A stretch of 37,480 nt of DNA from an uncultured SAR116 cluster alpha proteobacterium (GCA_902623185.1 CACNSW010000018.1:1-37480), one strand, 5' to 3'. Shown: positions 1-8,891, counted from the stretch's first letter. Translations and numbers: made by a program. The notes: generated by a model from the letters alone, not told the origin.

Positions 1-388
1 AACTTATTGCCTTTTAATTTTAACATGGTTTGTGAAGGGATTCTGGTGGAGAAATCTAGATAAACAGTCGCCTAAAAGTACGCTTGAATCTGCAACGGGG
101 CTCGGAAGCTTCGGAAAAGTTAGACCCCTAATGCCCCCGCATACTTCAGAAAATTATTTACAAAAAGAGATGGGATTTGTTGTTGCACGCAAACATGCAC
201 TTAAATTGCGCGTGCTTTCTTTATTTTCGGGCGGCTTGATACCGCTCGTACTTTTAATTTGCTATCCCTCATCTCCTGTCATCCTTGGCCTAGCATTAAT
301 TTTTCACTTTGTCGGAGTTTTAATTGAACGTTGGTTATTTTTTGCCGAGGCAAAACACGTAGTGTCGCTTTACTATGGGGACGCATAA
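1..388 (+). CDS. dmsC: DmsC-type DMSO reductase membrane anchor subunit, C-terminal part (5' end outside window)
   Basis: The reading frame is open from the left edge (frame of base 2) to a TAA at 388, so the gene starts outside the window; the GTG at base 32 is only an internal codon. The visible part carries the conserved end of the DmsC family: an ESATGLG segment, a PPHTSENYL segment, KEMGF followed by ARKHA, two hydrophobic helices, and the closing ERWLFFAEAKH and LYYG motifs. In this family the protein anchors a molybdopterin oxidoreductase and its Fe-S subunit to the inner membrane and passes quinol electrons to DMSO or a similar oxidant. The catalytic and Fe-S subunits should lie just to the left. 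A bidirectional hairpin follows the stop, so this is probably the last gene of its operon. Family assignment is confident; the true substrate cannot be told from this fragment. Confidence 0.85.
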   Translation, partial: TYCLLILTWFVKGFWWRNLDKQSPKSTLESATGLGSFGKVRPLMPPHTSENYLQKEMGFVVARKHALKLRVLSLFSGGLIPLVLLICYPSSPVILGLALIFHFVGVLIERWLFFAEAKHVVSLYYGDA

Positions 389-405
389 TAAGGTGTTATC
401 AGGAA

Positions 406-429
406 AAACCGGCCAGAAAAGGCCGGTTT
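406..429. terminator. Bidirectional rho-independent terminator between dmsC and hppA
   Basis: A perfect 9-bp stem (AAACCGGCC / GGCCGGTTT) encloses a six-base loop (415-420). Read on the minus strand the stem is followed by a T-rich tail, and on the plus strand by TTTCTT. It lies between the convergent stops of dmsC (388) and hppA (454) and probably serves both. Confidence 0.85.
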
Positions 430-453
430 CTTATCGTTTGAGTGATTCAGCAA

Positions 454-2463
454 TTAAACTAGTAGAGGCGCGATCACTAAGCTAACAATTGCCATTACAT
501 TAATTAGAATATTCATTGATGGACCAGATGTATCCTTCAGTGGATCACCAACTGTGTCACCGACTACAGCCGCCTTATGAACATCGGATCCCTTGCCGCC
601 AAGATTGCCCTTTTCGACATGTTTTTTGGCATTGTCCCAGGCGCCACCGGCGTTGGCCATCATCAGTGCCATCATTACGCAACAGATCAGTGCACCTGCG
701 AGCATTCCACCAAGTGCCTTCGGTCCAAGCACAAAACCGATAATGACCGGTGCAAGAACTGCCATTGATCCTGGCAAAATCATCTTACGCAAAGCAGCGC
801 GTGTGGCAATGTCGACACAACGTGCAGTGTCTGGTTTACCTGAGCCTTCAAGAAGACCCGGGATTTCCCTGAACTGACGACGAACCTCAACGATCATTTC
901 AAAGGCTGCGTCACCGACTGCAGTCATCGTCATCGCACTTACCAGAAATGGGAAGATACCACCGATGAACATACCACATAGAACCATCGGGTCATTGATA
1001 GCGAGGACAAATTCGGGGTCGCCATTACTGACTTTGGCTATATAGGCACTGATGAGAGCGAGCGCAGCCAGCGCAGCAGCGGAAATCGCAAAGCCCTTAC
1101 CAATGGCTGCGGTGGTGTTCCCAACCTCATCGAGGGAATCAGTAATCTGACGCGTTTCTGGTCCCATCTCTGCCATTTCAGCGATACCACCGGCATTGTC
1201 TGCAACGGGCCCATATGCATCAATTGCCATGGTGATACCAACGGTTGACAGCATGCCAACGGCTGCAAGACCAACACCATAGAGACCGGCAGCGGCGTTT
1301 GCGCAGAAGATGATAGCAGCGATTGTCAGAACCGGAATAGCAACAGACTGCATCCCTGTTGCGAGACCGGAAATCATCACCGTCGCTGGGCCGGTCTCGC
1401 CATCCTTAGCAATTTTGCGGATTGGTGCTCCACCAGTGTAATATTCGGTTACAAGCCCAACGATGATGCCACCGATGGCACCAACAAGAACGGCAAACCA
1501 AACACCCGATGTTGCTCCCATCGCCTGAATAACGACATAAGCAGCTGCTATGAAAATTACAGATGACCCTATTGTGCCGAAACGCAAAGCTACGTCAGCG
1601 CTTTTCCTAGAGAACATCTTCACGGCGAGGATGCCGATCAGCGAGCATACGAGGCCAGTTGATGCCAGAGCTAGCGGCATGAATTGCAAAGCACCCTGAT
1701 TGCCACCTAGGCCGTTTACCATTTCTATTGACATTGAAGCAGCCAGTGCAATTGAGGCAATCATTGAACCACAATATGATTCAAAGATATCCGACCCCAT
1801 GCCAGCAACGTCGCCCACATTGTCACCAACATTATCAGCAATCACAGCAGGGTTGCGGGGGTCATCCTCAGGAATGCCAGCCTCAACCTTGCCAACTAGG
1901 TCCGCACCGACGTCAGCAGATTTTGTAAAAATGCCCCCACCAACACGGCTGAACAGGGCAACGGATGAGCCACCCATCGCAAAGCCCTCAATGGCCTCAA
2001 CACCATGTGCAGTGCCGCCCATGAAGTGGTAGAGGATACCAATGCCCAACAGGCCCATTGAGGCAACTGTCAGGCCCATGATCGACCCACCGAAAAAAGC
2101 CACATTAAGTGCAGCAGCGGCGCCCTCTGAATTAGCCGCGACGGCTGTTCTGACATTGGCCTTCGTTGCAGAATACATGCCGATATAACCTGCAACACCT
2201 GAGCAAAGTGCTCCAAGCGTGAATGAAATAGCTGTATCAGCACCTAGACCCAAATAAAGGGCAGCGATACAGATCAGACAAAAAATAGCTAGGCGTTTAT
2301 ATTCACTGGCCATAAAGACCATAGCGCCAAGGTGAATCTCATCCGAGATTTCCTTGACTCTGCCTTCCCCGGCGGGGGTCTGCAGAATTTTCGCATAGAC
2401 CAGAAAGGCCGCGATCAAGCCCAGGATGCCAAGGCTAATCGGCAAAACTGCGGAAGTAAGCAT
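454..2463 (-). CDS. hppA: Membrane-bound proton/sodium-translocating pyrophosphatase, K+-dependent type
   Basis: This 669-residue polytopic membrane protein hydrolyses pyrophosphate and pumps H+ or Na+ across the inner membrane. Signature motifs are [11 protein letters not shown] (184-194), the Asp-rich DNVGDNVGD (210-218), SDIFES (224-229) and [15 protein letters not shown] (635-649). In [10 protein letters not shown], Ala452 and Gly455 match the K+-dependent subfamily; K+-independent enzymes have Lys and Thr there. Asp225, Glu228 and Ser229 match the Asp/Glu/Ser of Na+-pumping enzymes such as Thermotoga's. The Lys normally found in the last helix (NILIK) is Asn655 here (NILIN). The start is supported by AGAGGAAA about seven bases upstream, and a good sigma70 promoter lies at 2544-2572. 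The family is certain; ion specificity is inferred from alignment by eye. Confidence 0.96.
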   Translation of the reverse strand: MLTSAVLPISLGILGLIAAFLVYAKILQTPAGEGRVKEISDEIHLGAMVFMASEYKRLAIFCLICIAALYLGLGADTAISFTLGALCSGVAGYIGMYSATKANVRTAVAANSEGAAAALNVAFFGGSIMGLTVASMGLLGIGILYHFMGGTAHGVEAIEGFAMGGSSVALFSRVGGGIFTKSADVGADLVGKVEAGIPEDDPRNPAVIADNVGDNVGDVAGMGSDIFESYCGSMIASIALAASMSIEMVNGLGGNQGALQFMPLALASTGLVCSLIGILAVKMFSRKSADVALRFGTIGSSVIFIAAAYVVIQAMGATSGVWFAVLVGAIGGIIVGLVTEYYTGGAPIRKIAKDGETGPATVMISGLATGMQSVAIPVLTIAAIIFCANAAAGLYGVGLAAVGMLSTVGITMAIDAYGPVADNAGGIAEMAEMGPETRQITDSLDEVGNTTAAIGKGFAISAAALAALALISAYIAKVSNGDPEFVLAINDPMVLCGMFIGGIFPFLVSAMTMTAVGDAAFEMIVEVRRQFREIPGLLEGSGKPDTARCVDIATRAALRKMILPGSMAVLAPVIIGFVLGPKALGGMLAGALICCVMMALMMANAGGAWDNAKKHVEKGNLGGKGSDVHKAAVVGDTVGDPLKDTSGPSMNILINVMAIVSLVIAPLLV

Positions 2464-2543
2464 GAAACTTTCCTCTTAATTATAATGAAAAAGCGGCGTT
2501 TTTGTGTGTTTGTCTTTCCGTTGAACCGCGTAAAATCGCGGCG

Positions 2544-2572
2544 TTTATAGAACGAATGCCATTGAGTGTAAA
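2544..2572 (-). promoter_or_regulatory. Sigma70-type promoter of hppA with a hairpin at the predicted mRNA 5' end
   Basis: On the minus strand TTTACA (2567-2572) is followed by exactly 17 bases and then TATAAA (2544-2549). The expected transcription start near 2537 gives a leader of about 75 nt. A small hairpin, CCGCG / CGCGG (2526-2530 and 2537-2541), falls at or just inside the predicted 5' end. Confidence 0.6.
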
Positions 2573-2751
2573 GCAATGAGTGGCATAACCTCCCACGCGC
2601 AGATCAAGCGTTGAATTCCTGTGTTGCATGGTAACAAATGAGATTGGTGAAAGAAAATCAGCTTCTGATTGTTTTGACTGTTTTGCTGAAGGGAGGTAAC
2701 AGCTAAACTGCGACAGCTAATTGAAGCGATAAAACGTAAACTGGAGGAATG

Positions 2752-3117
2752 ATGCAGAAGATTTCTGAGGGAAAAAGACGTGTTGTGAATCTACGCGAAG
2801 CAGTTTTTGAACAGTTGGAAGAGGAGGTTGGAACAGGAATTTTGCAATTGAACACTAATGTAGCGCGAGGAACTGGTTTTTACATATATCGAATGGAACC
2901 GGGCGCTTCCTCGTCGCCACACAAGCACATTGGGGTGGAAGAGTTCTACATTATCGAAGGTGAATTGATTGACAATGATGGCACCAAATATAATACCGGT
3001 GATGTCGTCTGGCTGGATGCGGGCACGGAACATAATTCGACCTCGCCAGCAGGTTGTACCATAGTGGTGTTTTCTGAAAAGGGCGAGTTGTCGCCAATGA
3101 ATAAAATTAGAGAATGA
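2752..3117 (+). CDS. Small single-domain cupin protein
   Basis: About 121 residues forming one cupin beta-barrel. The first metal motif is HKHIGVEEFYIIEGE (His, His, Glu and the closing Gly); the second is GDVVWLDAGTEHNS, which supplies the last His. All usual metal ligands are present. There is no helix-turn-helix, so it is not a full PuuR-like regulator. Two ATGs are adjacent (2749 and 2752). GGAGG at 2743-2747 is one base from the first and four from the second, so the second is preferred. The gene lies between divergent hppA and the amine-oxidation locus but is separated from the next gene by nearly 300 bases, so a role in amine metabolism is only a guess from position. The ligand or reaction cannot be assigned. 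Confidence 0.8.
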   Translation: MQKISEGKRRVVNLREAVFEQLEEEVGTGILQLNTNVARGTGFYIYRMEPGASSSPHKHIGVEEFYIIEGELIDNDGTKYNTGDVVWLDAGTEHNSTSPAGCTIVVFSEKGELSPMNKIRE

Positions 3118-3410
3118 TGCCGTACTCCAAATGGCTCAATACTATTTGAGCATCAGTTTAGATCCGGGATTTATTGATTGAGCCCTTTCTATTTTGGAAA
3201 AGAGAATGTGTTATTTGAAAAGCTCGTCGATACGTGCCTTCTCTTGGGTAAAGACGTCCTGCAGAGAGCTTTACAGATGTCCGTAATGCAATCGGCCGCC
3301 TTTTAAAATAAGTTAAGCTTGGGCGACTCGTTTACGATGGACATAAGCGATGTTGAAACAATCAGCCTGCGATAGACTGATTTATCACGTTGTATCAGTG
3401 GATTTTATAT
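3118..3410. other. Intergenic region; possible degenerate gene end, no intact gene
   Basis: No convincing intact ORF was found. A weak 6-bp hairpin (3134-3139 with 3146-3151) follows the cupin stop and lacks a T-run. On the minus strand, 3211-3270 reads as a protein-like tail ending ARIDELFK and a stop. An adjacent frame just upstream reads ADCITDICKAL. Together they resemble the frameshifted end of a lost gene, of unidentified family. Confidence 0.3.
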
Positions 3411-4748
3411 ATGCGTGACCAAAATGCTCTATCTGTTGATTTCAAGCCTGAACCCTATTGGTGGGATCATGCACCGCCAAGCTTGTCTAACGAGGCTGAA
3501 GGTGATTTGCCTGAACGATGTGATGTGGCTGTGATTGGTTCAGGGTATGCTGGGCTTCATGCTGCTATCGTTTTGGCACGTGCAGGGATTGATGTCCTTG
3601 TCATTGATGCTGAGGTTCTTGGGTATGGTGCTTCCTCGCGTAATGGGGGGATGGTGTCAGGTGGAGTGAATGTTGGCAAACATGTTGACCTCGATCGTGA
3701 CCAAGAAAAGACAATGCTTTTAGAAGCGTCGCTTTCCTATACCTGGTTTGAAGACTTTATTCAAACCGAGGGAATAGATGCTGATTATCGACGGACAGGT
3801 CGGTTTGTTGGCGCACATTGTTCTGACGCTTGGAGGATGTTGGCCAAGCGGATGGTGATATTGAATGAGGTTGCCGACTCCTCGGCCTACATGGTGCCAG
3901 CCACGCGGACCCGAGAAGAAATAGGGTCGGACTATTACAAGGGCGGAATGGTTCTCGAGCGGTCAGGTGGAGTTCACCCGGGCAAGTTGCATCAGGGTGT
4001 CCTGCGTGTTGCAAGCAATGTGGGTGCGAAGCTATTTGGCAATATTCGCGCTGGTGCCATAATCAGGAAGGCAGAAGGGTTGCGGTTGGAAACAAGCCGT
4101 GGGCCGGTGACGGCAGACAAAATCATCATTGCAACAAATGGCTATACCGGTGATTTGAGTAAATGGCATCAACGGCGCCTTGTGCCAATTGCCTCATATC
4201 AGGTAGCAACAGAGGAACTTGGCCTTGACGCCGTAACACAACTTTTCCCGAAGCACCGGATGATTGCCGATACCAAAAGACTGCTTTACTACTTTCGTCC
4301 GTCGCCTGACGGAAAGCGGTTGCTCTTTGGTGGTCGTGCCCGTTATCTGCTCCATGACCCCATTGCTGGGGCATTGCATCTTCGGCGCAAGTTGATAACA
4401 GTTTTTCCACAGTTGGCCGGGGTGAAGTTGTCGCATGGATGGTGGGGTAATGTAGCCTATCTGCGTGGCGGTGTGCCCAATATCGGTGAAGGCCAGCCAG
4501 ATATACTACCCGGTGTTTATCATGCACTAGGTTGTCATGGCAGTGGTGTTGTGATGATGAGTTGGTTAGGTTACCAAACGGGACTGCTCATCTCGGGCCA
4601 GACCAACAGCCACAGTGCCTTCTCGCTGGGCGGGATGGCCCCGTTCCCTCTCTATCTTAAGAAACCCTGGTTTCTGCCGGTGGTTGGTGCCTATTATCAG
4701 CTTCGTGATTGGGCAGACCACCATTTAGACAAGAAATCTTCTAGATAA
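3411..4748 (+). CDS. FAD-dependent amine oxidoreductase, PuuB/OrdL-like (copy A)
   Basis: A 445-residue member of the DAO/PuuB family, which oxidises gamma-glutamylputrescine or related amines to the aldehyde with FAD. The N-terminal dinucleotide fold shows VAVIGSGYAG (about 39-48), then the ASSRNGG segment typical of the OrdL group (74-80). The C-terminal half has GWWGNVAYLRGGVPNIG and ALGCHGSGVVMMSW, the usual FAD-contacting end. A longer reading from a TTG at 3390 exists, but the ATG at 3411 is preferred; neither has a clear ribosome site. It starts the plus-strand run of oxidase, synthetase, aminotransferase and binding protein. A paralogue lies at 15379-16710. Membership is clear; the exact amine is not known. 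Confidence 0.88.
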   Translation: MRDQNALSVDFKPEPYWWDHAPPSLSNEAEGDLPERCDVAVIGSGYAGLHAAIVLARAGIDVLVIDAEVLGYGASSRNGGMVSGGVNVGKHVDLDRDQEKTMLLEASLSYTWFEDFIQTEGIDADYRRTGRFVGAHCSDAWRMLAKRMVILNEVADSSAYMVPATRTREEIGSDYYKGGMVLERSGGVHPGKLHQGVLRVASNVGAKLFGNIRAGAIIRKAEGLRLETSRGPVTADKIIIATNGYTGDLSKWHQRRLVPIASYQVATEELGLDAVTQLFPKHRMIADTKRLLYYFRPSPDGKRLLFGGRARYLLHDPIAGALHLRRKLITVFPQLAGVKLSHGWWGNVAYLRGGVPNIGEGQPDILPGVYHALGCHGSGVVMMSWLGYQTGLLISGQTNSHSAFSLGGMAPFPLYLKKPWFLPVVGAYYQLRDWADHHLDKKSSR

Positions 4749-4830
4749 GATCGTTCCTGACTTAATATCACATGAAGCTTGTGTTTGAGCGCCACCGGCT
4801 GCAGAGTTTTGAGATGTTGAAAGGGGATTT

Positions 4831-6201
4831 ATGATGGACAAGGCAGCCCTATCCTCCTGGGCAGAGTCCTGGCTTGGGGAACACCCAGACATCGAAAGCC
4901 TGCGTGCGGTTGTTTTTGATATCAATGGTGTCATTAGGGGTAAAAGGGTGCCTGTGGACCAACTTGCGAAAATCTGCGGGGGCGGCATGCGTATACCTCT
5001 ATCGTCGGCGAATGTTGATATTTGGGGGCGCGATATCGAGGATAGTAAATGGGTATTTGAGACGGGTGACTCAGATGGGCGCTGTGAATGGACCGGCCGC
5101 GGCCCTTTAATGATGCCTTGGTCTGATCGCGGTGCTGCTATGGTGCCACTGGTTTTGAAAAACGAGGATAAAACGCCTTTTGAAGGTGATACGCGCAATG
5201 CCCTTGCTTTTGTTTTGGATCGCTTTGCAAGGCAAGGGCTTCGACCGGTGCCAGCTTTTGAACTGGAATTCTACCTTGCTGACCCAAAAGCCGTTGATGG
5301 TGTGTTGACCAATCCGCAGACCGGAGCGGCGGTAATTCGCGACGGCGTGCTCTCGCTTGACGATTTGGATGATTTTGAAGTCATCCTTACCGACATTTAT
5401 GACGCCTGCAAAATCCAGTCGGTTGCTGCCGATGCGGCTATAAGCGAAAGCGGTATTGGCCAGTTTGAGGTCAATTTACGTCATTGTGATGATGCTATGA
5501 AGGTTGCTGATGACGCGATGCTGTTTAAAAGTATCGTTAAGTCAGTTGCTCGCAAACACGGCCTCGCGGCGAGTTTTATGGCTAAACCATTTGCTGACAG
5601 ACCAGGCAATGGTCTCCATATGCACCTCAGTGTTCTCGACAGCAATGGGGAGAACATTTTTGATAATGGTGACGCTGAGGGCAGTGAAATGCTACACTAT
5701 GCGGTAGCAGGAGTGCTACACGCGATGCCAGAATCGATGCTTTTGTTTGCACCACATCTCAACTCCTATCGCCGTTTTACTCCAGAACAGCACGCCCCTA
5801 TGGCTGCATGCTGGGGTTATGAGAACCGGACGGCTGCGGTGCGGATACCGGGTGGCCCATCCTCACAGCGTCGGATCGAGCATCGTGTCGCTGGAGCTGA
5901 CACGAATGTCTATCTCGTGATGGCGGCGATACTCGGCGCAGTTCTTGGCGGTATTGAGCGCAAAATGGGGCCGCCCACACCGATAAAGAACAGTGCCTAC
6001 GACAATAACCATAGAAATATGACGACACTGCCGCTCTCATGGCAGGACTCTGTGGATGCCTTTGTCGCAGGGAAAATGCTAAACGAGTTCATTCCCGATT
6101 TACTGCGTGATATGATGATTAAAACAAAAAAGCAGGAAATGCGGCGGTTTACTGCGCTGGTTACGCCATTTGAATATCAATCATATCTTGATCAGGTTTG
6201 A
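4831..6201 (+). CDS. Glutamine synthetase family protein, PuuA-like gamma-glutamylamine synthetase (copy A)
   Basis: A 456-residue glutamine synthetase homologue of the PuuA type, which ligates glutamate to an amine with ATP. The N-terminal beta-grasp part includes the DINGVIRGKR turn (30-39). The catalytic domain shows FELEFYL (Glu144, Glu146), SESGIGQFEVNL (Glu206, Glu213), GLHMH (His263, His265), RIPGG (Arg338) and RRIE (347-350). The usual NPYL near the end reads NVYL. AAGGGG lies four bases before the ATG at 4831 and seven before an adjacent ATG at 4834, so either may be used. It is 82 bases after the oxidase and 45 before the aminotransferase, which suggests co-transcription. A role in gamma-glutamylation of a polyamine or other amine is inferred from family and context; ordinary ammonia assimilation is unlikely. 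Confidence 0.9.
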   Translation: MMDKAALSSWAESWLGEHPDIESLRAVVFDINGVIRGKRVPVDQLAKICGGGMRIPLSSANVDIWGRDIEDSKWVFETGDSDGRCEWTGRGPLMMPWSDRGAAMVPLVLKNEDKTPFEGDTRNALAFVLDRFARQGLRPVPAFELEFYLADPKAVDGVLTNPQTGAAVIRDGVLSLDDLDDFEVILTDIYDACKIQSVAADAAISESGIGQFEVNLRHCDDAMKVADDAMLFKSIVKSVARKHGLAASFMAKPFADRPGNGLHMHLSVLDSNGENIFDNGDAEGSEMLHYAVAGVLHAMPESMLLFAPHLNSYRRFTPEQHAPMAACWGYENRTAAVRIPGGPSSQRRIEHRVAGADTNVYLVMAAILGAVLGGIERKMGPPTPIKNSAYDNNHRNMTTLPLSWQDSVDAFVAGKMLNEFIPDLLRDMMIKTKKQEMRRFTALVTPFEYQSYLDQV

Positions 6202-6246
6202 CTGACCATTTTTTTGATCTAACAGGAGTAGCAATGGAGCCAGATT

Positions 6247-7626
6247 GTGACAAAATTGAATTCGCCCTCGCCTGATGATATTCGTCTCTGGGATAATCGG
6301 AACCTCATGCACCCTTGGCATTCCATGGGAACGTTGGACGCCGATTACATGATCGCCTCAGGTGCTGAGGGCATTTATATCTATGATGAATCTGGTCGTC
6401 GCTATATTGATGGGCCTGGGGGAATGTGGAGTTCGCAGATTGGCTATGGCCGCCAGGAAATGGCGGATGCAATCGCTGCACAAGTGCTCAGATTACCCTT
6501 TAACACGCCGTGGACCTCGACATCGGAGCCAGCGGCACAGCTTGCAGCGAAAATCGCAGCTGAGTCACCGGGTGATCTTAACAACATATTTTTCACCACA
6601 GGAGGATCAACCGCTGTGGACACAGCGTTGCGGTTCGCCCATTTCTACAATAATCTTCGGGGTAAGCCCAAAAAAAAGCACATTATTGCTCGGCAAAAGG
6701 GATATCACGGTTCAACCTTTATGTCTGCCAGCGTCTCCGGAAAGGAACGTGACAAGAGCTTCCTCGACACCGATACCAATCGCGTACATTTTGTGGGAAA
6801 TGTAAATCCTTACATCCGGCCTGACGGTATGAGCGTCGCGGCCTGGTGTGATGAAAAAACAGCTGAATTGGAGGCGAAAATTATCAATGTTGGCGCCACC
6901 CGAGTCGCTGCCTTTATTGCTGAGCCAATTCTAGCGTCAGGCGGTGTGATTGTGCCGCCGGAGGGCTATCACAAGCGCTGCTTGGAAATCTGCCGCCGAC
7001 ATGACGTGCTGTACATTTCTGATGAGGTGGTGACCGCCTTTGGGCGTTTGGGTGAATTTTTTGCGTCCGAGAGCGTGTTCGGCATCGTTCCGGATATTAT
7101 CACTTCAGCAAAGGGTATTACTTCAGGCTATGTGCCGCTGGGCGCAGTGTTGATTTCAGACCGTTTAATGGCTGAACTTACCGCTGATGACCGTTCGGAG
7201 GTGCTGTTCTCGAATGGCTTTACGTATTCGGCGCACCCCGTCTCTTGTGCAGCGGCGTTGAAGAATATCGAAATTATGGAGCGGGAGGAAATCTTTTCTC
7301 ATGTGCGTGCTATTACTCCCCATTTTCAGGCTCGCTTGCAGGAACTGCGGCGTCATGAAATTGTTGGTGATGCCCGGGGCATGGGGCTTCTGGGCTGTGT
7401 TGAAGGCGCGGCGCCATCTGACAGTGGTGAGGAAAAAAGGCTGGCCGTGGACAAAGAATTTGGCTATCGGCTAGATGCTAAATGTGAGGAGAGGGGCCTG
7501 TTGCTGCGGCCCTTGATCAATATGTGTGTGTTTTCACCACCACTAATTATCAACCTGGACGAGGTTGATATTATGTTCGACATCATTGACAGTGCGCTTA
7601 GCGAGGTTAATGCAGAAATGTGCTGA
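6247..7626 (+). CDS. Class III PLP-dependent aminotransferase (copy A)
   Basis: A 459-residue fold-type I omega-aminotransferase, the family of putrescine/spermidine:pyruvate and beta-alanine:pyruvate aminotransferases. The PLP lysine is Lys289 in TSAKGITSGY and the pyridine-contacting Asp is Asp259 in ISDEVVTAFGR. The phosphate-binding loop, usually SGSEANDTA, reads GGSTAVDTA (119-127), which is unusual and differs from copy B. The start is GTG at 6247 with GGAG seven bases upstream; an ATG at 6234 is out of frame and opens only a 13-codon reading. It is third in the plus-strand module and probably moves the primary amine of a diamine or omega-amino acid onto pyruvate or a similar acceptor. 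The substrate is unproven. Confidence 0.9.
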   Translation: MTKLNSPSPDDIRLWDNRNLMHPWHSMGTLDADYMIASGAEGIYIYDESGRRYIDGPGGMWSSQIGYGRQEMADAIAAQVLRLPFNTPWTSTSEPAAQLAAKIAAESPGDLNNIFFTTGGSTAVDTALRFAHFYNNLRGKPKKKHIIARQKGYHGSTFMSASVSGKERDKSFLDTDTNRVHFVGNVNPYIRPDGMSVAAWCDEKTAELEAKIINVGATRVAAFIAEPILASGGVIVPPEGYHKRCLEICRRHDVLYISDEVVTAFGRLGEFFASESVFGIVPDIITSAKGITSGYVPLGAVLISDRLMAELTADDRSEVLFSNGFTYSAHPVSCAAALKNIEIMEREEIFSHVRAITPHFQARLQELRRHEIVGDARGMGLLGCVEGAAPSDSGEEKRLAVDKEFGYRLDAKCEERGLLLRPLINMCVFSPPLIINLDEVDIMFDIIDSALSEVNAEMC

Positions 7627-7652
7627 AAAAATTTTGACAAATACGCAAATCA

Positions 7653-7680
7653 TTGACTTCTGATGCTAAGCATCTTCATA
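7653..7680 (+). promoter_or_regulatory. Possible promoter and small palindrome before the PotD-like gene
   Basis: TTGACT (7653-7658), a 16-base spacer and TTCATA (7675-7680) resemble a sigma70 site. The spacer contains a perfect inverted repeat, GATGC-TAA-GCATC (7662-7674), where a repressor could bind. This is a weak match and was judged by eye. Confidence 0.3.
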
Positions 7681-7755
7681 GTTGAGAGCCAATAAAGGAG
7701 ACTGTGCCTCCCGTGGTTGTACGCGAGGTGTCATCAACAAAAGGGGAGGGTTACT

Positions 7756-8811
7756 ATGAAAACCACCGGAATTATTTCTGCTTTGACTGCTGCGACCATG
7801 TTGGTGGGCGGATTTGCGGTTGCCGCAGATAAGGATCTTGTCATTTTTGACTGGGCTGGATATGAAGACCAGAACTTTTATCTGAGCTACATTGAAAAAC
7901 ATGGAGATCAACCGACCTACTCCTTCTTCAGCGACGAAGAAGAGGCTTTCAACAAGATCCGTGCCGGGTTCAAAGCCGACATGGCACATCCGTGCTCGCA
8001 GTCGGTCATCAAATGGCGGGAAGCGGGTATTATTGAGCCTTTCGATACATCAAGGATTCCAAATTGGGGAGATATATCTTTCGGTGACGCAGAGGGCTTT
8101 ACGGTAAACGGTGATGTATATGTTGTTCCAGTTGATTGGGGTTCAACAGGGCTTGCTTACAGAACCGACTTGGTTAGCGCGGCTGACGCTGCAACGCTTC
8201 AGTCCTTTGCTGACCCCAAATTCCAGGGGCGCATTTCGTTGCCTGACAACGTTGATGATGCATATGCCCTGGGATATTTAGCAAATGGTATAACAGATTG
8301 GAACAAGGGCACAGATGCTGATTTTGAGGCAGCGTCTGATTTTCTCCGAAAGGTGCATGCCAATGTCAGAACATATTGGGCTGATGGAGCTGAATTGAGC
8401 CAACTTATGGCGTCAGGTGAGGTCTTGATTTCCTGGGCTTGGAGTGAAACCCCTGTGACTATGCAAGCCGAGGGTCACCCTGTAGAGATGAACTTAAAAA
8501 CTAAAGAGGGTTCATCAACTTGGGTTTGTGGCTATGTTAACATGGTAGATGGTCCTGGCTCTGAAGACAAAATGTATGACTTCATAAATGCTTGGTTAGA
8601 ACCGCGTTCAGCAGAATATATTGTCACTGAGTGGGGATATGGTCATTCCAACTTAAAGGCTATGCTTGCGCTTGGCCAAGACACTCTGGATGGGGTAGGC
8701 TTTTCTAATTTTGAGACATATACTGACGGTACTTTGCAACAGGCACCGTTGCCCTTTGAATTAAGGGAAAGGATGATCGCTGAATTTGAAAAAATTAAAG
8801 CTGGCTTCTAA
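7756..8811 (+). CDS. Periplasmic polyamine-type ABC transporter substrate-binding protein, PotD-like
   Basis: A 351-residue PotD/SpuD-type binding protein (family 1 extracellular solute-binding). The start at 7756 is set by GGGGAGGG (7743-7750). It opens a typical signal peptide with cleavage expected after AVA (about residue 23). The mature part begins DKDLVIFDWAGYED, like PotD proteins, and has an acidic and aromatic content suited to cations (FFSDEEEAF, VDWGSTGLAYR, YWADGAELSQL). It probably delivers a polyamine or other cationic amine to the PotABC-like proteins encoded convergently just downstream. A terminator is shared between them. The ligand cannot be read from the sequence; putrescine, spermidine, agmatine or an N-methylated amine are all possible. 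Confidence 0.9.
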   Translation: MKTTGIISALTAATMLVGGFAVAADKDLVIFDWAGYEDQNFYLSYIEKHGDQPTYSFFSDEEEAFNKIRAGFKADMAHPCSQSVIKWREAGIIEPFDTSRIPNWGDISFGDAEGFTVNGDVYVVPVDWGSTGLAYRTDLVSAADAATLQSFADPKFQGRISLPDNVDDAYALGYLANGITDWNKGTDADFEAASDFLRKVHANVRTYWADGAELSQLMASGEVLISWAWSETPVTMQAEGHPVEMNLKTKEGSSTWVCGYVNMVDGPGSEDKMYDFINAWLEPRSAEYIVTEWGYGHSNLKAMLALGQDTLDGVGFSNFETYTDGTLQQAPLPFELRERMIAEFEKIKAGF

Positions 8812-8850
8812 AATTTAGAACATTGAAATTCGTGTTTGGGCGATAAAGTG

Positions 8851-8883
8851 GCCATCAGCTTTTAAAGCTGGTGGCTATCTTTT
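8851..8883. terminator. Terminator between potD-like and potA-like genes
   Basis: An 11-bp stem (8851-8861 with 8865-8875, one G-T pair) has a three-base loop and is followed by TATCTTTT. It lies between the convergent stops at 8811 and 8892 and likely stops transcription of the plus-strand module, and perhaps of the minus strand too. Confidence 0.75.
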
Positions 8884-8891
8884 GACAAATT

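Noticed and set aside
1700-2032. Plus-strand 110-residue open frame inside hppA
   Set aside because: It is antisense to highly conserved pyrophosphatase sequence, has no motif or ribosome site, and is a shadow of GC-rich codons.
4126-4527. Minus-strand 133-residue open frame within the first FAD oxidase
   Set aside because: Low-complexity, His- and Arg-rich translation opposite a well-supported gene.
6234-6275. ATG at 6234 as the start of the copy A aminotransferase
   Set aside because: It is in another frame and stops after 13 codons; the GTG at 6247 has its own GGAG site.
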